NCBI RefSeq assembly: GCF_019061185.1
Contig: NZ_JAHQZU010000004.1
Span: 186,001 to 250,000 of the forward strand
DNA from: Paracoccus sp. Z118
Lineage (GTDB): Bacteria; Pseudomonadota; Alphaproteobacteria; Rhodobacterales; Rhodobacteraceae
Reading direction: 5' to 3'
DNA: 64,000 bases
Below the pieces are notes generated by a model. That model did no database searches and was not told the DNA's origin. It was given only the letters and a program-made list of their open reading frames with translations. Positions 25,969-34,072 of this stretch are shown here, piece by piece (position 1 is the stretch's first letter; each line of letters starts with the position of its first letter). The position numbers and the translations under genes are program-made.

Positions 25969-26628
25969 ATGGCTCTGAACGACATCCTCCTCCGTATCCG
26001 CGCCGCCGAGGCGGCGGCGGGTCGCCCCGAACGCAGCGTGACGCTGATCGCGGTCAGCAAGGTTCAGCCGCCCGAGCGGGTGCGCGCCGTGCTGGAAGCG
26101 GGCCAGCGGATCTTCGGTGAAAACTACGTGCAGGAAGCGCAGGGCAAGTGGCCCGACTGGCGGGCCGAGTTTCCGGGGGTCGAGCTGCACATGGTCGGCC
26201 CCCTGCAATCCAACAAGGCGAAGGTGGCGGCCGAGCTTTTCGACGCGATCCACACGCTCGACCGCGCGTCACTGGCGGGCAGGCTCGCGCGGCTCGCGGA
26301 CGGGATGGGGCGGCAACCGCAGCTTTTCGTGCAGGTGAACACCGGCTCCGAGCCGCAGAAGGCCGGGGTTCTGCCGGAATCGACCGACGCCTTCGTCGCT
26401 GCCTGCCGCGCCGATGGGCTGCGGCTGGACGGCGCCATGTGCATCCCGCCGGAGGGCGAGGACCCGACGCCGCATTTCCGCCTGCTGCGCGCGATCGCCG
26501 AGGCGAACGGCCTGCCCGGCCTGTCGATGGGGATGAGCGCGGACTTCGAGATCGCCATCGCCGAGGGCGCGACGCATGTGCGGGTCGGCAGCGCGATCTT
26601 CGGCGAGCGGGATTATCCGGCCGTGTAA
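25969..26628 (+). CDS. YggS family PLP homeostasis protein
   Basis: 219 residues, single alanine-racemase-N-type barrel. PLP-binding Lys31 in VSKVQP, FGENYVQEAQGKWP, HMVGPLQSNKAK, VQVNTGSEPQKAGV and GLSMGMSADFEIAI are all present. The family binds pyridoxal phosphate without known catalysis and keeps B6 vitamers and amino acid pools balanced. It follows the porin terminator by about 20 bp, so it needs its own promoter or readthrough. Its last 16 bases overlap the convergent nagA gene. Confidence 0.94.
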   Translation: MALNDILLRIRAAEAAAGRPERSVTLIAVSKVQPPERVRAVLEAGQRIFGENYVQEAQGKWPDWRAEFPGVELHMVGPLQSNKAKVAAELFDAIHTLDRASLAGRLARLADGMGRQPQLFVQVNTGSEPQKAGVLPESTDAFVAACRADGLRLDGAMCIPPEGEDPTPHFRLLRAIAEANGLPGLSMGMSADFEIAIAEGATHVRVGSAIFGERDYPAV

Positions 26629-27749
26629 AGCGCCCCGTCCACGACGACGCCTTCCGCGTGGTAACCCTCGTCCAGCAGCGTCAGCGTCGCCGGGCAGCCC
26701 TGCGCGATCCGCCCCGCGCGGCCCCCGATCCCGAGCGCCCGCGCCGGATTGCCCGACGCCATCCGCAAGGCCGCCGCCGGGCTGACCCCCGCGTGGCGGA
26801 TCATGTTCCGCACCGAATCGTCCATCGCCACATGGGCCCCGGCAAGGGTGCCCTGCGCGTCCGTCAGCCGCCCCCCGTCCAGCCGGATGGTGACGCCGTG
26901 CAGGTCGAACTCGCGCCGCGTGCCGGCGAGGGTCAGCATCGCATCGGTGACGAGGCACAGCCGCTCCGGCATCAGCCGCGCCGCCATGGCGACGTTCCCC
27001 CAAGCGACATGGTGCCCGTCCGCGATGATCCCGGCGAACAGCCGATCCGATTGCAGCGCCGCGCCGACTAGGCCGGGGGCGCGGCCGGTAAGCTGGCTCA
27101 TGGCGTTCCACAGATGGGTGACGCCGCTGATCTGCGGGGGCAGGTCGCCCGGCTGCGCCTCGCTATGGCCGGCGAAGATCACCGCGCCCGCGTCCGCCAG
27201 CGCGGCGATCAGGGACCGGTCCTGCGCCTCGGGGGCGAGCGTCACCAGCAGGACGCCGGGAAATCCGTCGAGCGCCTGCACGTCCGCCGCCGTAAGCGGG
27301 CGGATCGCGGCGGGATCGTGGATGCCGGGGCGGCGGGGCGACAGGAACGGGCCTTCCAGATGCACGCCGAGGATGCCGGGGATGCGCCGGGCCATCGCCT
27401 GACGCGCCGCCTCCACCCCGCGTAGATAGTCCTGCCCCGGGGCGGTGATGAAGGTGGGCAGCAGCAGCGCAGTCCCCCCGGCGCGCGCTCCGGCGGCGAT
27501 CCGGGAAAGCGCCTCGGGCGTGGGGTCGTCGTTGAACTGCGTGTCGGCGGCGCCGTTGATCTGCATGTCGATGAAACCCGGCGCGACGATCCCGGCCAGT
27601 GGCGCTGGATCGCCCTGTCGCGCGGGGCGCAGGGCGACGACGCGGCCGCCGTCGATCTCCACGACATGATCGGCCAGCGGCTCGCCGCCGCTGCCGTCGA
27701 AGACCAGCCGGCCCCGGATCAGGCGCGGTTCGCTCGGCCGCTCCATCAT
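26613..27749 (-). CDS. nagA: N-acetylglucosamine-6-phosphate deacetylase
   Basis: 378 residues from ATG 27749, overlapping the stop of the amidohydrolase gene upstream as ATGA. Amidohydrolase-superfamily barrel: VAPGFIDMQINGAAD, the metal-ligand HLEGPFL, VIFAGHSEA, GVTHLWNAMSQL, IADGHHVAW and the catalytic Asp in CLVTDAM. Removes the acetyl group from GlcNAc-6-P in amino sugar and cell-wall recycling. No nagB or kinase is adjacent, so the catabolic context is incomplete here. Confidence 0.92.
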   Translation of the reverse strand: MMERPSEPRLIRGRLVFDGSGGEPLADHVVEIDGGRVVALRPARQGDPAPLAGIVAPGFIDMQINGAADTQFNDDPTPEALSRIAAGARAGGTALLLPTFITAPGQDYLRGVEAARQAMARRIPGILGVHLEGPFLSPRRPGIHDPAAIRPLTAADVQALDGFPGVLLVTLAPEAQDRSLIAALADAGAVIFAGHSEAQPGDLPPQISGVTHLWNAMSQLTGRAPGLVGAALQSDRLFAGIIADGHHVAWGNVAMAARLMPERLCLVTDAMLTLAGTRREFDLHGVTIRLDGGRLTDAQGTLAGAHVAMDDSVRNMIRHAGVSPAAALRMASGNPARALGIGGRAGRIAQGCPATLTLLDEGYHAEGVVVDGALYTAG

Positions 27750-28612
27750 TCCGCCGCCATCTCGGACAGCGAGCCGCCCGCCGCCGATCCGATCAGCGCC
27801 GCGATCAGCCCGTCCAGCCGCTCGGCCAGCGTGGCGAAGCCCTGATGCGGGGTGATCGTCGCCTCGTCCATGTAGAGCGAGCGGTCGATCTCGATCTGCA
27901 CCGCGTGGCGCCGCTCCGCCGGTCGGCCATGCGCGGCCAGCACATGCGCCCCGGCAAAGGGCGAGTTCTGGCGGATGCGAAAGCCCGCCCGCTCGGTCGC
28001 CGCCGCCACCTGCGCGCTGAGGTTCCGCCCGGCGGACAGGCCGTTGCGGTTGCCCAGCACCAGCTCGGGCGGCTCTCCGGGCAGGTGGTTCAGTGCGGCA
28101 TGGGGCATGGAGTGGAAGTCGATCAGGATCGCGCGCCCGAAGCGGGCGTGCGCCTCGTCCATCAGCGCGGCCAGCGCGGCGTGATAGGGCCGCCACAGCG
28201 CGTCGATCCGGCGCATCGCCTCGGCCTTCGGCAGCGGGCGGGGGCGGATCTCGCGGCCATGGGCGACGACGCGGGGGATCACGCCGAGGCCCGACAGCAC
28301 CCGCGCGCTGGTGCGGCCGGTGCCGCTGCCCTCGACGGCGCGGGGGTCGATCTCGTCCGGCGCGCGGTTCAGGTCCACCAGCGCGCGGGGCACGCGCGAG
28401 GTCAGCATCACCGCGCCATGCGTGGCCGCCGGGGCGATCAGGCGATCGACGAAAGCATCCTCGGACGAGCGCAGGGTCGTCAGGTCCAGCCGCGATTCGG
28501 CCAGGAACCAGTCGGGGTAATCGCGCCCGGAATGGGGCGAGGCGACGATCACGCCGCCCGTCCACCGCGCCGGCCGGACCAGATCGAACAGGGTGGGGAA
28601 ATCGCTTTGCAT
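27746..28612 (-). CDS. N-formylglutamate amidohydrolase family protein
   Basis: 288 residues from ATG 28612 (AAAGGGG just upstream). FGase-family motifs: [45 protein letters not shown] and [12 protein letters not shown]. Members hydrolyse N-formyl-glutamate in histidine breakdown, but no hut genes are in the window and it is instead coupled to nagA by a four-base overlap. It might act on another N-acyl amino acid; substrate is open. Confidence 0.85.
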   Translation of the reverse strand: MQSDFPTLFDLVRPARWTGGVIVASPHSGRDYPDWFLAESRLDLTTLRSSEDAFVDRLIAPAATHGAVMLTSRVPRALVDLNRAPDEIDPRAVEGSGTGRTSARVLSGLGVIPRVVAHGREIRPRPLPKAEAMRRIDALWRPYHAALAALMDEAHARFGRAILIDFHSMPHAALNHLPGEPPELVLGNRNGLSAGRNLSAQVAAATERAGFRIRQNSPFAGAHVLAAHGRPAERRHAVQIEIDRSLYMDEATITPHQGFATLAERLDGLIAALIGSAAGGSLSEMAAE

Positions 28613-28764
28613 CGGCCCCTTTCCGTCGCCCGCTCCGATGGATACAGCCAAGCGCGGCGGTTCGCAAAGCCCCTCGCAAATCCCCTTGCGCGAGGCTTTG
28701 GCCGCCTATATAGACACGCGGACCAGCGCGATTCAGGGCAGTTTCCCCGGAATCACATGGCAAC

Positions 28765-28839
28765 GGGCGGTTAGCTCAGCGGTAGAGCACTACGTTGACA
28801 TCGTAGTGGCCACTGGTTCGATCCCAGTACCGCCCACCA
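28765..28839 (+). tRNA. tRNA-Val (anticodon GAC)
   Basis: Complete cloverleaf: acceptor GGGCGGT / ACCGCCC, D-arm GCTC...GAGC, anticodon stem CTACG / CGTAG enclosing loop TTGACAT with anticodon GAC, T-loop GTTCGATCC, and an encoded CCA end. 75 bases. Confidence 0.97.
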
Positions 28840-28922
28840 TAGTTTCGCCGCCCCCGGCAAGTCACCGGGGGCATTTCAGTTTCAAGGCGCACTCGCGAGC
28901 GCCGCGAAGAGGAGAGAGACCG

Positions 28923-29048
28923 ATGAAGGTTCGCAACTCGCTGCGTTCGCTGAAAGGGCGTCACCGCGATTGTCAGGTGGTCCGTCGCAAGGGCCGCATC
29001 TACATCATCAACAAGACCAACCGCCGCTTCAAGGCGCGTCAGGGCTGA
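28923..29048 (+). CDS. rpmJ: 50S ribosomal protein L36
   Basis: 41 residues, [20 protein letters not shown] then [20 protein letters not shown], the alternative zinc-free form: of the usual Cys ligands only one Cys remains. Strong AGGAG upstream. Lies 83 bp after tRNA-Val and is followed by a strong terminator. Too short for most gene finders, but unmistakable. Confidence 0.96.
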   Translation: MKVRNSLRSLKGRHRDCQVVRRKGRIYIINKTNRRFKARQG

Positions 29049-29080
29049 TCGCCCGCGCCTTTGCAGGTCTGGAAACCACG

Positions 29081-29138
29081 AACCGCCCGCAGCCCACGCT
29101 GCGGGCGGTTTGCTTTGGGCCTGCCGGCAGGCAGGCCC
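29081..29138. terminator. Two hairpins between rpmJ and the convergent gene
   Basis: First stem is a perfect 13-bp repeat AACCGCCCGCAGC / GCTGCGGGCGGTT (29081-29110) followed by TGCTTT, a good rpmJ terminator. Second is GGGCCTGC / GCAGGCCC (29117-29138), placed to stop transcripts of the peptidoglycan-binding gene coming from the other side. Confidence 0.8.
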
Positions 29139-29144
29139 GCGCGT

Positions 29145-30569
29145 TCAGATGTCGCCCAGCATCCGCATCAGCGTCTGCTGCCCGGCATAGCCGGTGACGG
29201 TCAGCCCGTTGCGCCGCTGATAGTCGCGAATCGCCCCCCGCGTGGTCGAGGTGAAGGTGCCGTCCACCGCGCCCGGATTGAAGCCGAGTTCGCTCAGCCG
29301 CTGCTCCACCAGCCGCCGGACGCTCGCCTCCGGCAGCAGCGCCGATTCGGCTTGCGCCAGTTCGGCGGAGGTGCGGTCCACGATCCGCCGGGCCTCGGCG
29401 GCATGGGCGCCGTTCGGATGGGCGTCCAGATAATCCTGATAGCCGGCCAGGGTCTTCGCGGTCGTCGCCCGCTGCCAGGCCTGTTCGTCCGCTCGGCTGG
29501 TTTCGGTGCGGGTGCTGCCCTGCTGGCGGAGCGCCCGGAACTGATCGGCGTTCAGATAGCCGGTCGCCGGCCAGCCATTCGCCCCCTGCCAGCGCCCGAT
29601 GGCGTTGCGGGTGCCCGAGCCGAACACGCCATCCACCCCGCGCGTGTCGTAGCCGAGCGAGGTCAGCAGGCGCTGCGCCTCGATCCGTTCGGCGCGGGTG
29701 AGGGAGAGAAGCTGCTCTTCGACATCATCGTTGCCGGGACGGGGGGTGGCGGGGGTGCCCGCCTGATTGCGCAAGCTGGCAAGCTGGCTGGCGTTCAGAT
29801 AGCCGGTGCGAGAGAGGTTGTTCGCCTGCTGCCAGCGGCCGATCGCGCTCCGCGTGCCTGACCCGAACAGGCCATCGACGCCGTTCGTGTCGTAGCCGAG
29901 ATTGGTCAGCTGCTGTTGGATCCGCGTCCGGTCGTTGCGCGAAAGGTTCAGCGCCAGTTCTGTCCGCGCGGAACTGCTCGTGTTGTCGGGCGTGGCGGTC
30001 GTGCCGCCGTTGCCGCGGCGGGCGCGCTCCTCGTCGGCCTGACGGCGCAGGGTGTTGATCTGCTCGCCGGTGATGTAGCCCGTCGCCGCGAAGTTGTTGT
30101 TGCTCTGGTAGTTGCGGATCGCCCGGCGGGTGCCCTGGCCGAACACGCCATCGGTGCCGTTGGTGTCGTAGCCGAAGAGGTTCAGGTCGCGCTGGACCTG
30201 CCGCCGCTCGGTCGAGGTCAGGCGCAGATTGGCCTCCACCTGCTGCGCGGTGGTCGTGCCGGGCTGGGACTGGCCGCCGCCCGAACCCGTGGCGGCGGCG
30301 ACGCGGGCGCGGGCCGTGGCGGCAAAGGCGCCGTTGGGATAATCGTCGAGATACGAACGATAGGCGGCCACGGTGTTGCGCCGCTGCGCCGCATCCCACA
30401 GCGCGCGTTCCTGCGCATCCGCCTGCTGGCCCTGCGGCAGTTGCTGGGACACCATCCCCTCGACGATGGTGCCGAGGATGTCCCCCAGATCCTGCGCCTG
30501 AGCGGCCGGTGCCGAAAGAAGAACCGCCGACGCCAGCGCCGCGGAAAGTCCAAGTCTATGTCCGACCAT
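29145..30569 (-). CDS. Multi-domain peptidoglycan-binding protein
   Basis: 474 residues with a signal peptide (LLSAPAAQAQ). Four PG_binding_1 domains at about 114-176, 205-268, 287-348 and 412-472, each with LGYDTxGVDGxFGSGTRxAIxRWQ-type consensus. Two further copies of a roughly 34-residue module (58-91 and 365-398) share the pattern W-x(9)-AY-x-x-YL-x-x-(Y/H)PNGA-x-A-x-x-AR; such modules also occur in caspase-like proteins. No catalytic domain, so it probably anchors or organises murein in the periplasm. Start 30569 has GAGG at seven bases, inside a hairpin. It follows the CoA ligase gene by only 30 bases and may be the last gene of that operon. Confidence 0.85.
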   Translation of the reverse strand: MVGHRLGLSAALASAVLLSAPAAQAQDLGDILGTIVEGMVSQQLPQGQQADAQERALWDAAQRRNTVAAYRSYLDDYPNGAFAATARARVAAATGSGGGQSQPGTTTAQQVEANLRLTSTERRQVQRDLNLFGYDTNGTDGVFGQGTRRAIRNYQSNNNFAATGYITGEQINTLRRQADEERARRGNGGTTATPDNTSSSARTELALNLSRNDRTRIQQQLTNLGYDTNGVDGLFGSGTRSAIGRWQQANNLSRTGYLNASQLASLRNQAGTPATPRPGNDDVEEQLLSLTRAERIEAQRLLTSLGYDTRGVDGVFGSGTRNAIGRWQGANGWPATGYLNADQFRALRQQGSTRTETSRADEQAWQRATTAKTLAGYQDYLDAHPNGAHAAEARRIVDRTSAELAQAESALLPEASVRRLVEQRLSELGFNPGAVDGTFTSTTRGAIRDYQRRNGLTVTGYAGQQTLMRMLGDI

Positions 30570-30599
30570 TCGGAAACCTCGTATGTGACGAGGTCGGAC
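30560..30599 (-). promoter_or_regulatory. Structured leader covering the ribosome site and start codon
   Basis: On the minus strand, ACCTCGT (30594-30588) pairs perfectly with ACGAGGT (30582-30576), which contains the GAGG ribosome site. An outer pair GTCCGACC (30599-30592) / GGTCGGAC (30567-30560) encloses the ATG at 30569. Both structures would hide the start of the peptidoglycan-binding gene, so translation may depend on ribosomes leaving the upstream gene or on another signal. Confidence 0.5.
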
Positions 30600-31817
30600 C
30601 TATCCGTAGCTGCGCCGATCCTCGATCACCTTGCCGTCGTTGGGCAAGGAACCGGGCGCCACGATTTCGACCCGACCCCTGAGCTTGAGTGCCTCTAGCA
30701 CCGAACTTTCGTATAATGCGGTGTTTTGGCTTGTGGTTTCCAGTTGCACGGTCATCACGTCCATTTCACCGGAACGGTCGGCGATGACACGGGCGCGTGA
30801 AATCTCGGGGTGGCGGGCGACGATTACCGCGACCTGCTCGGGGCGGACGAACATGCCCTTGATCTTGGCGGTCTGGTCGGCGCGGCCCATCCAGCCCCTG
30901 ATGCGCATGTTGGTGCGCCCGCAGCGGCTGACGCCGGGCAGCACCGCTGACAGATCGCCGGTGGCGAAGCGGATCAGCGGATAATCGGGGTTGAGCGTGG
31001 TGACGACGACCTCGCCCACTTCGCCCTCGGGGACCGGATCGCCGGTGCCGGGGCGGACGATTTCGACGACCACGCCCTCGTCCACGATCATCCCCTCCAT
31101 CGCTTCGGATTCATAGGCGATGTTGCCGAGATCGGCGGTCGCGTAGCATTGCAGCGTGGTGATGCCACGGTCGGCGTAAAGCTGGCGGAGCGAGGGGAAC
31201 AGCGCCCCGCCGCCCACCGTCGCGCGGGTGATGGAGAGGGTCGCGCCCAGTTCGTCGGCCTTGTCGAGGATCACCTTCAGATAGTCGGGGGTGCCGGCAT
31301 AGACCGTGCTGCCCACATCCACCGCCGCCTGCACCTGCAACTCGGTCTGCCCCGTGCCCGCTGGCAGCACCGCCGCGCCCACGGCGCGGGCGCCGCTGTC
31401 GAACATCATCCCCGCCGGCGTCAGGTGATAGCCGAAGCAGTTCTGCACGATGTCGCCATGCCCCACGCCCGCCGCGTGCAGAAAGCGGCCCAGCCGCCAC
31501 CAGTCGCCCTCCAGCCGACCGGGCTCGTAGATCGGGCCGGGGGACTGGAAGATGTGGTCGAACTCGGTCGCGCGGCGGGTGGTGTAGCCGCCGAAGGGGG
31601 GCTTCTTCTTCTGCGCCTCCACAAGCTCGGACTTGCGGATGACCGGCAGGCGGGCGAGATCGGCGCGGCTGCGCACGTCGCCCGGCTCCACGTCGCGGAG
31701 CGGACGGGCGAGGCCGGGGGTCAGCTTGGCGGTCGCGATCGCGCGGGCCAGCACGGACGCGAGCGCGCCTTCCCGCTCGTCCGCGCTGCGGGTTTCCAGA
31801 TCGTCGTAATGGGTCAT
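30600..31817 (-). CDS. Phenylacetate-CoA ligase (PaaK)-like adenylate-forming enzyme
   Basis: 405 residues, typical PaaK length. N-terminal RSRADLARLPVIRKSEL matches the family opening; QNCFGYHLTPAG, a TVGGGALF-type turn, CYATADLGNIAYES and RFATGDLSAVLPG (ATP-pocket Asp) follow, with C-terminal GRADQTAKIKGMFVRPEQV. Such enzymes make aryl- or alkyl-CoA thioesters with ATP. The usual glycine-rich P-loop of PaaK is poorly conserved here (FQSPGPIYEPG). Ten bases after livF and so part of the transport operon; actual acid unknown. Confidence 0.82.
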   Translation of the reverse strand: MTHYDDLETRSADEREGALASVLARAIATAKLTPGLARPLRDVEPGDVRSRADLARLPVIRKSELVEAQKKKPPFGGYTTRRATEFDHIFQSPGPIYEPGRLEGDWWRLGRFLHAAGVGHGDIVQNCFGYHLTPAGMMFDSGARAVGAAVLPAGTGQTELQVQAAVDVGSTVYAGTPDYLKVILDKADELGATLSITRATVGGGALFPSLRQLYADRGITTLQCYATADLGNIAYESEAMEGMIVDEGVVVEIVRPGTGDPVPEGEVGEVVVTTLNPDYPLIRFATGDLSAVLPGVSRCGRTNMRIRGWMGRADQTAKIKGMFVRPEQVAVIVARHPEISRARVIADRSGEMDVMTVQLETTSQNTALYESSVLEALKLRGRVEIVAPGSLPNDGKVIEDRRSYG

Positions 31818-31827
31818 GGCGATGTCC

Positions 31828-32673
31828 TCAGGCCAGCCAGCGCTTGCGGCGGCGATAGCTGCGCACGTCGCGGAAGGATTTGCGGCCCTCGTCCGACATG
31901 CCCAGGTAGAATTCCTTCACGTCCGGGTTCTCGCGCAGCGAGGCGGCGTCGCCGTCCATCACCACCCGGCCGTTTTCCAGGATATAGCCGTAATGGGCGT
32001 AGCGCAGCGCCACGTTGGTGTTCTGCTCGGCCAGCAGGAAGGTCACGCCCTCGCCTTCGTTCACGGCCTTCACGATCTGGAAGATCTGCTCGACCAGTTG
32101 CGGGGCGAGGCCCATGGACGGCTCGTCCAGCAGGATCGTTTCCGGGCGGCTCATCAGCGCGCGGCCCATGGCGACCATCTGCTGCTCGCCGCCGGAGGTG
32201 TAGCCGGCCTGCGACTTGCGCCGCTCCTTGAGGCGCGGAAAGTAGGTATAGACCATCTCGAGGTCGCGCTTGATCGCGCCGCCGCCGTCCGTGCGGGTAT
32301 AGGCGCCGGTCAGCAGGTTCTCCTCGACCGTCAGATGCTCGAAGCAGTGGCGGCCTTCCATCACCTGAATGACGCCCTTCTTGACCAGCTCGGCCGGGTT
32401 CAGCGTCGTCACGTTCTGCCCGCGATAGGTGATCGCGCCCTTCGTGACCTCGCCCCGCTCGGACGCCAGCAGGTTCGAGATCGCCTTGAGAGTCGTCGTC
32501 TTGCCCGCGCCGTTGCCGCCCAGCAGCGCGGTGATCCCGCCCTTGGGCACGTGCAGGCTGACGCCTTTCAGCACCAGGATGACGTGGTTGTAGATCACCT
32601 CGATGTTGTTGACCTCGAGCAGGGTCTCGGCCGTGCTTGCGGTCGTCATCGGGGCGGTTGCGGTGTCGAGCAT
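31828..32673 (-). CDS. Liv-type ABC transporter ATP-binding protein (LivF-like)
   Basis: 281 residues. Walker A GGNGAGKTT (52-60), signature TSGGEQQ (159-165), Walker B LLDEPS (181-186) and the switch segment LLAEQNT. The N-terminus is longer than in E. coli LivF, and a basic tail (KSFRDVRSYRRRKRWLA) follows the usual end. Energises import together with the LivG-like protein. GAGG upstream of ATG 32673. 55 bp after the binding-protein gene. Confidence 0.92.
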   Translation of the reverse strand: MLDTATAPMTTASTAETLLEVNNIEVIYNHVILVLKGVSLHVPKGGITALLGGNGAGKTTTLKAISNLLASERGEVTKGAITYRGQNVTTLNPAELVKKGVIQVMEGRHCFEHLTVEENLLTGAYTRTDGGGAIKRDLEMVYTYFPRLKERRKSQAGYTSGGEQQMVAMGRALMSRPETILLDEPSMGLAPQLVEQIFQIVKAVNEGEGVTFLLAEQNTNVALRYAHYGYILENGRVVMDGDAASLRENPDVKEFYLGMSDEGRKSFRDVRSYRRRKRWLA

Positions 32674-32728
32674 GGCGTCCTCGCGGATAAGGTTGCCCCG
32701 GCGGCGATCCGCCGGAGCAGGGGTCTGG

Positions 32729-34012
32729 TCAGCCGCAGCGCGGCGTGATGCCGGCTTCCGCGGCGTAGGCCGCCGAATCCTCGGCGATCAGCGGGTCCAG
32801 CACCTCGGCATCCGGCTGGATGAAGTCGGTGATGAGCGACCACGTGCCGGTGTCGGCATCCCACTGCTGCAGCCGGGCCATCCCGGCACCGCCGTGGTTT
32901 TCGCAGGAAAGCTGGATCGGCTGGCCGAAGCCCGGCAAGCCAAGCTCGGCCATCCGTTCCTCGGAGATGTCCAGCGCCTCGAACCCGTCGCGCAGTTGCG
33001 CCGCGTTGATCTGCGGGGTCCCCGCCAGTTCCTGCGCCTTGCTGATCGCCTCGCCGATGATGAGGGCCGCATAGACGCCGCGCGAATAGACGGCCGAGCC
33101 GACGAACTGCCCGCCACCCGACGCCTTGCCGGGGTCGATGACATGGGTCTTCAGGTCGTCATAGAACGGGTAGTCGGTGCCCACGCCGTTGAAGGTCAGC
33201 GACTTGTAGCCATCCGCGGCTGCGCCTGCGGGCTGCACGTCCACCTCGCCGCCCGACCACCAGATGCCGATGAAGTTTTCCATCGGAAAGCGGATGTTGG
33301 CGGCCTCCTGGATGGCGGCCTGGTTCATCACGCCCCAGCCCCACATGATGACGTAGTCGGGCTTTTCGCGGCGGATCTGCAGCCACTGCGATTTCTGTTC
33401 CTGGCCGGGTGGATCGACGGGCAGCTCGGTCAGGGTGAAGCCGTGCTTTTCCGACAGGTCCTGAAGGGTGCGGATCGGCTCCTTCCCATAGGCCGAGTTG
33501 TGATAGATCAGCGCGATCTTCTTGCCTTCAAGGCTGCCGCCGTTCTCGTCCAGCAGATACTTGATCGCGACCGAAGCGCCGTCCCAGTAGTTCGCGGGGG
33601 CGTTGAACACCCACTTGAAGACGTCGCCGTTCTTGGCCGAGGTGCGGCCATAACCGGGGGTGTAGAGCACCTTCTCATCCGCCGCGACCTTCGGGATCAG
33701 CTGATAGGTGATCCCGGTGGACATCGGGTTGTAGAGCAGGGCCGCCTCGCTCTTGTTTGCCTCGTAGCACTCGACGCCCTTCTCGGTGTTGTAGGCCGTC
33801 TCGCATTCCGGGGTCAGGATCTTCTCGCCGCCGATGCCGCCGTCGCGTTCGTTGATGAGGGTGAAGTAGTCGTTGAAGCCGTCGGCATACTGGTTGCCGT
33901 TCCCGGCATAGGGGCCGGTGCGATAGCTCAGATGCGGCACCAGAAGATCGGCCATTGCAGGGCCCGCGGCCATCATGGCGGCGGCGACTGCGGCGGCGAA
34001 GCGAAGTTTCAT
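32729..34012 (-). CDS. Periplasmic substrate-binding protein of the Liv-type ABC transporter
   Basis: 427 residues with signal peptide ending AAGPAMA; start backed by GGAGG. Type I periplasmic-binding fold of the Leu/Ile/Val receptor superfamily: VPHLSYRTGPYAGNGNQYAD, YNPMSTGITYQLIPKVAADE, KKIALIYHNSAYGKEPI, YVIMWGWGVMNQAAIQEA. Its four Cys (two near residues 70-82, two near the C-terminus) could form disulfides. It is longer than amino acid receptors, and its neighbours are CoA ligases rather than amino acid enzymes, so the ligand is probably a carboxylic acid (inference). Confidence 0.88.
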   Translation of the reverse strand: MKLRFAAAVAAAMMAAGPAMADLLVPHLSYRTGPYAGNGNQYADGFNDYFTLINERDGGIGGEKILTPECETAYNTEKGVECYEANKSEAALLYNPMSTGITYQLIPKVAADEKVLYTPGYGRTSAKNGDVFKWVFNAPANYWDGASVAIKYLLDENGGSLEGKKIALIYHNSAYGKEPIRTLQDLSEKHGFTLTELPVDPPGQEQKSQWLQIRREKPDYVIMWGWGVMNQAAIQEAANIRFPMENFIGIWWSGGEVDVQPAGAAADGYKSLTFNGVGTDYPFYDDLKTHVIDPGKASGGGQFVGSAVYSRGVYAALIIGEAISKAQELAGTPQINAAQLRDGFEALDISEERMAELGLPGFGQPIQLSCENHGGAGMARLQQWDADTGTWSLITDFIQPDAEVLDPLIAEDSAAYAAEAGITPRCG

Positions 34013-34072
34013 CAGTTTCCTCCCAAGGGGTGTTTGTTGGCGCCGGGCGGACCCCGGTCTTGGTGTTGATGT

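Noticed and set aside
30600-31817. Assigning paaK itself
   Set aside because: No other phenylacetate degradation genes are present and the P-loop is poorly conserved.
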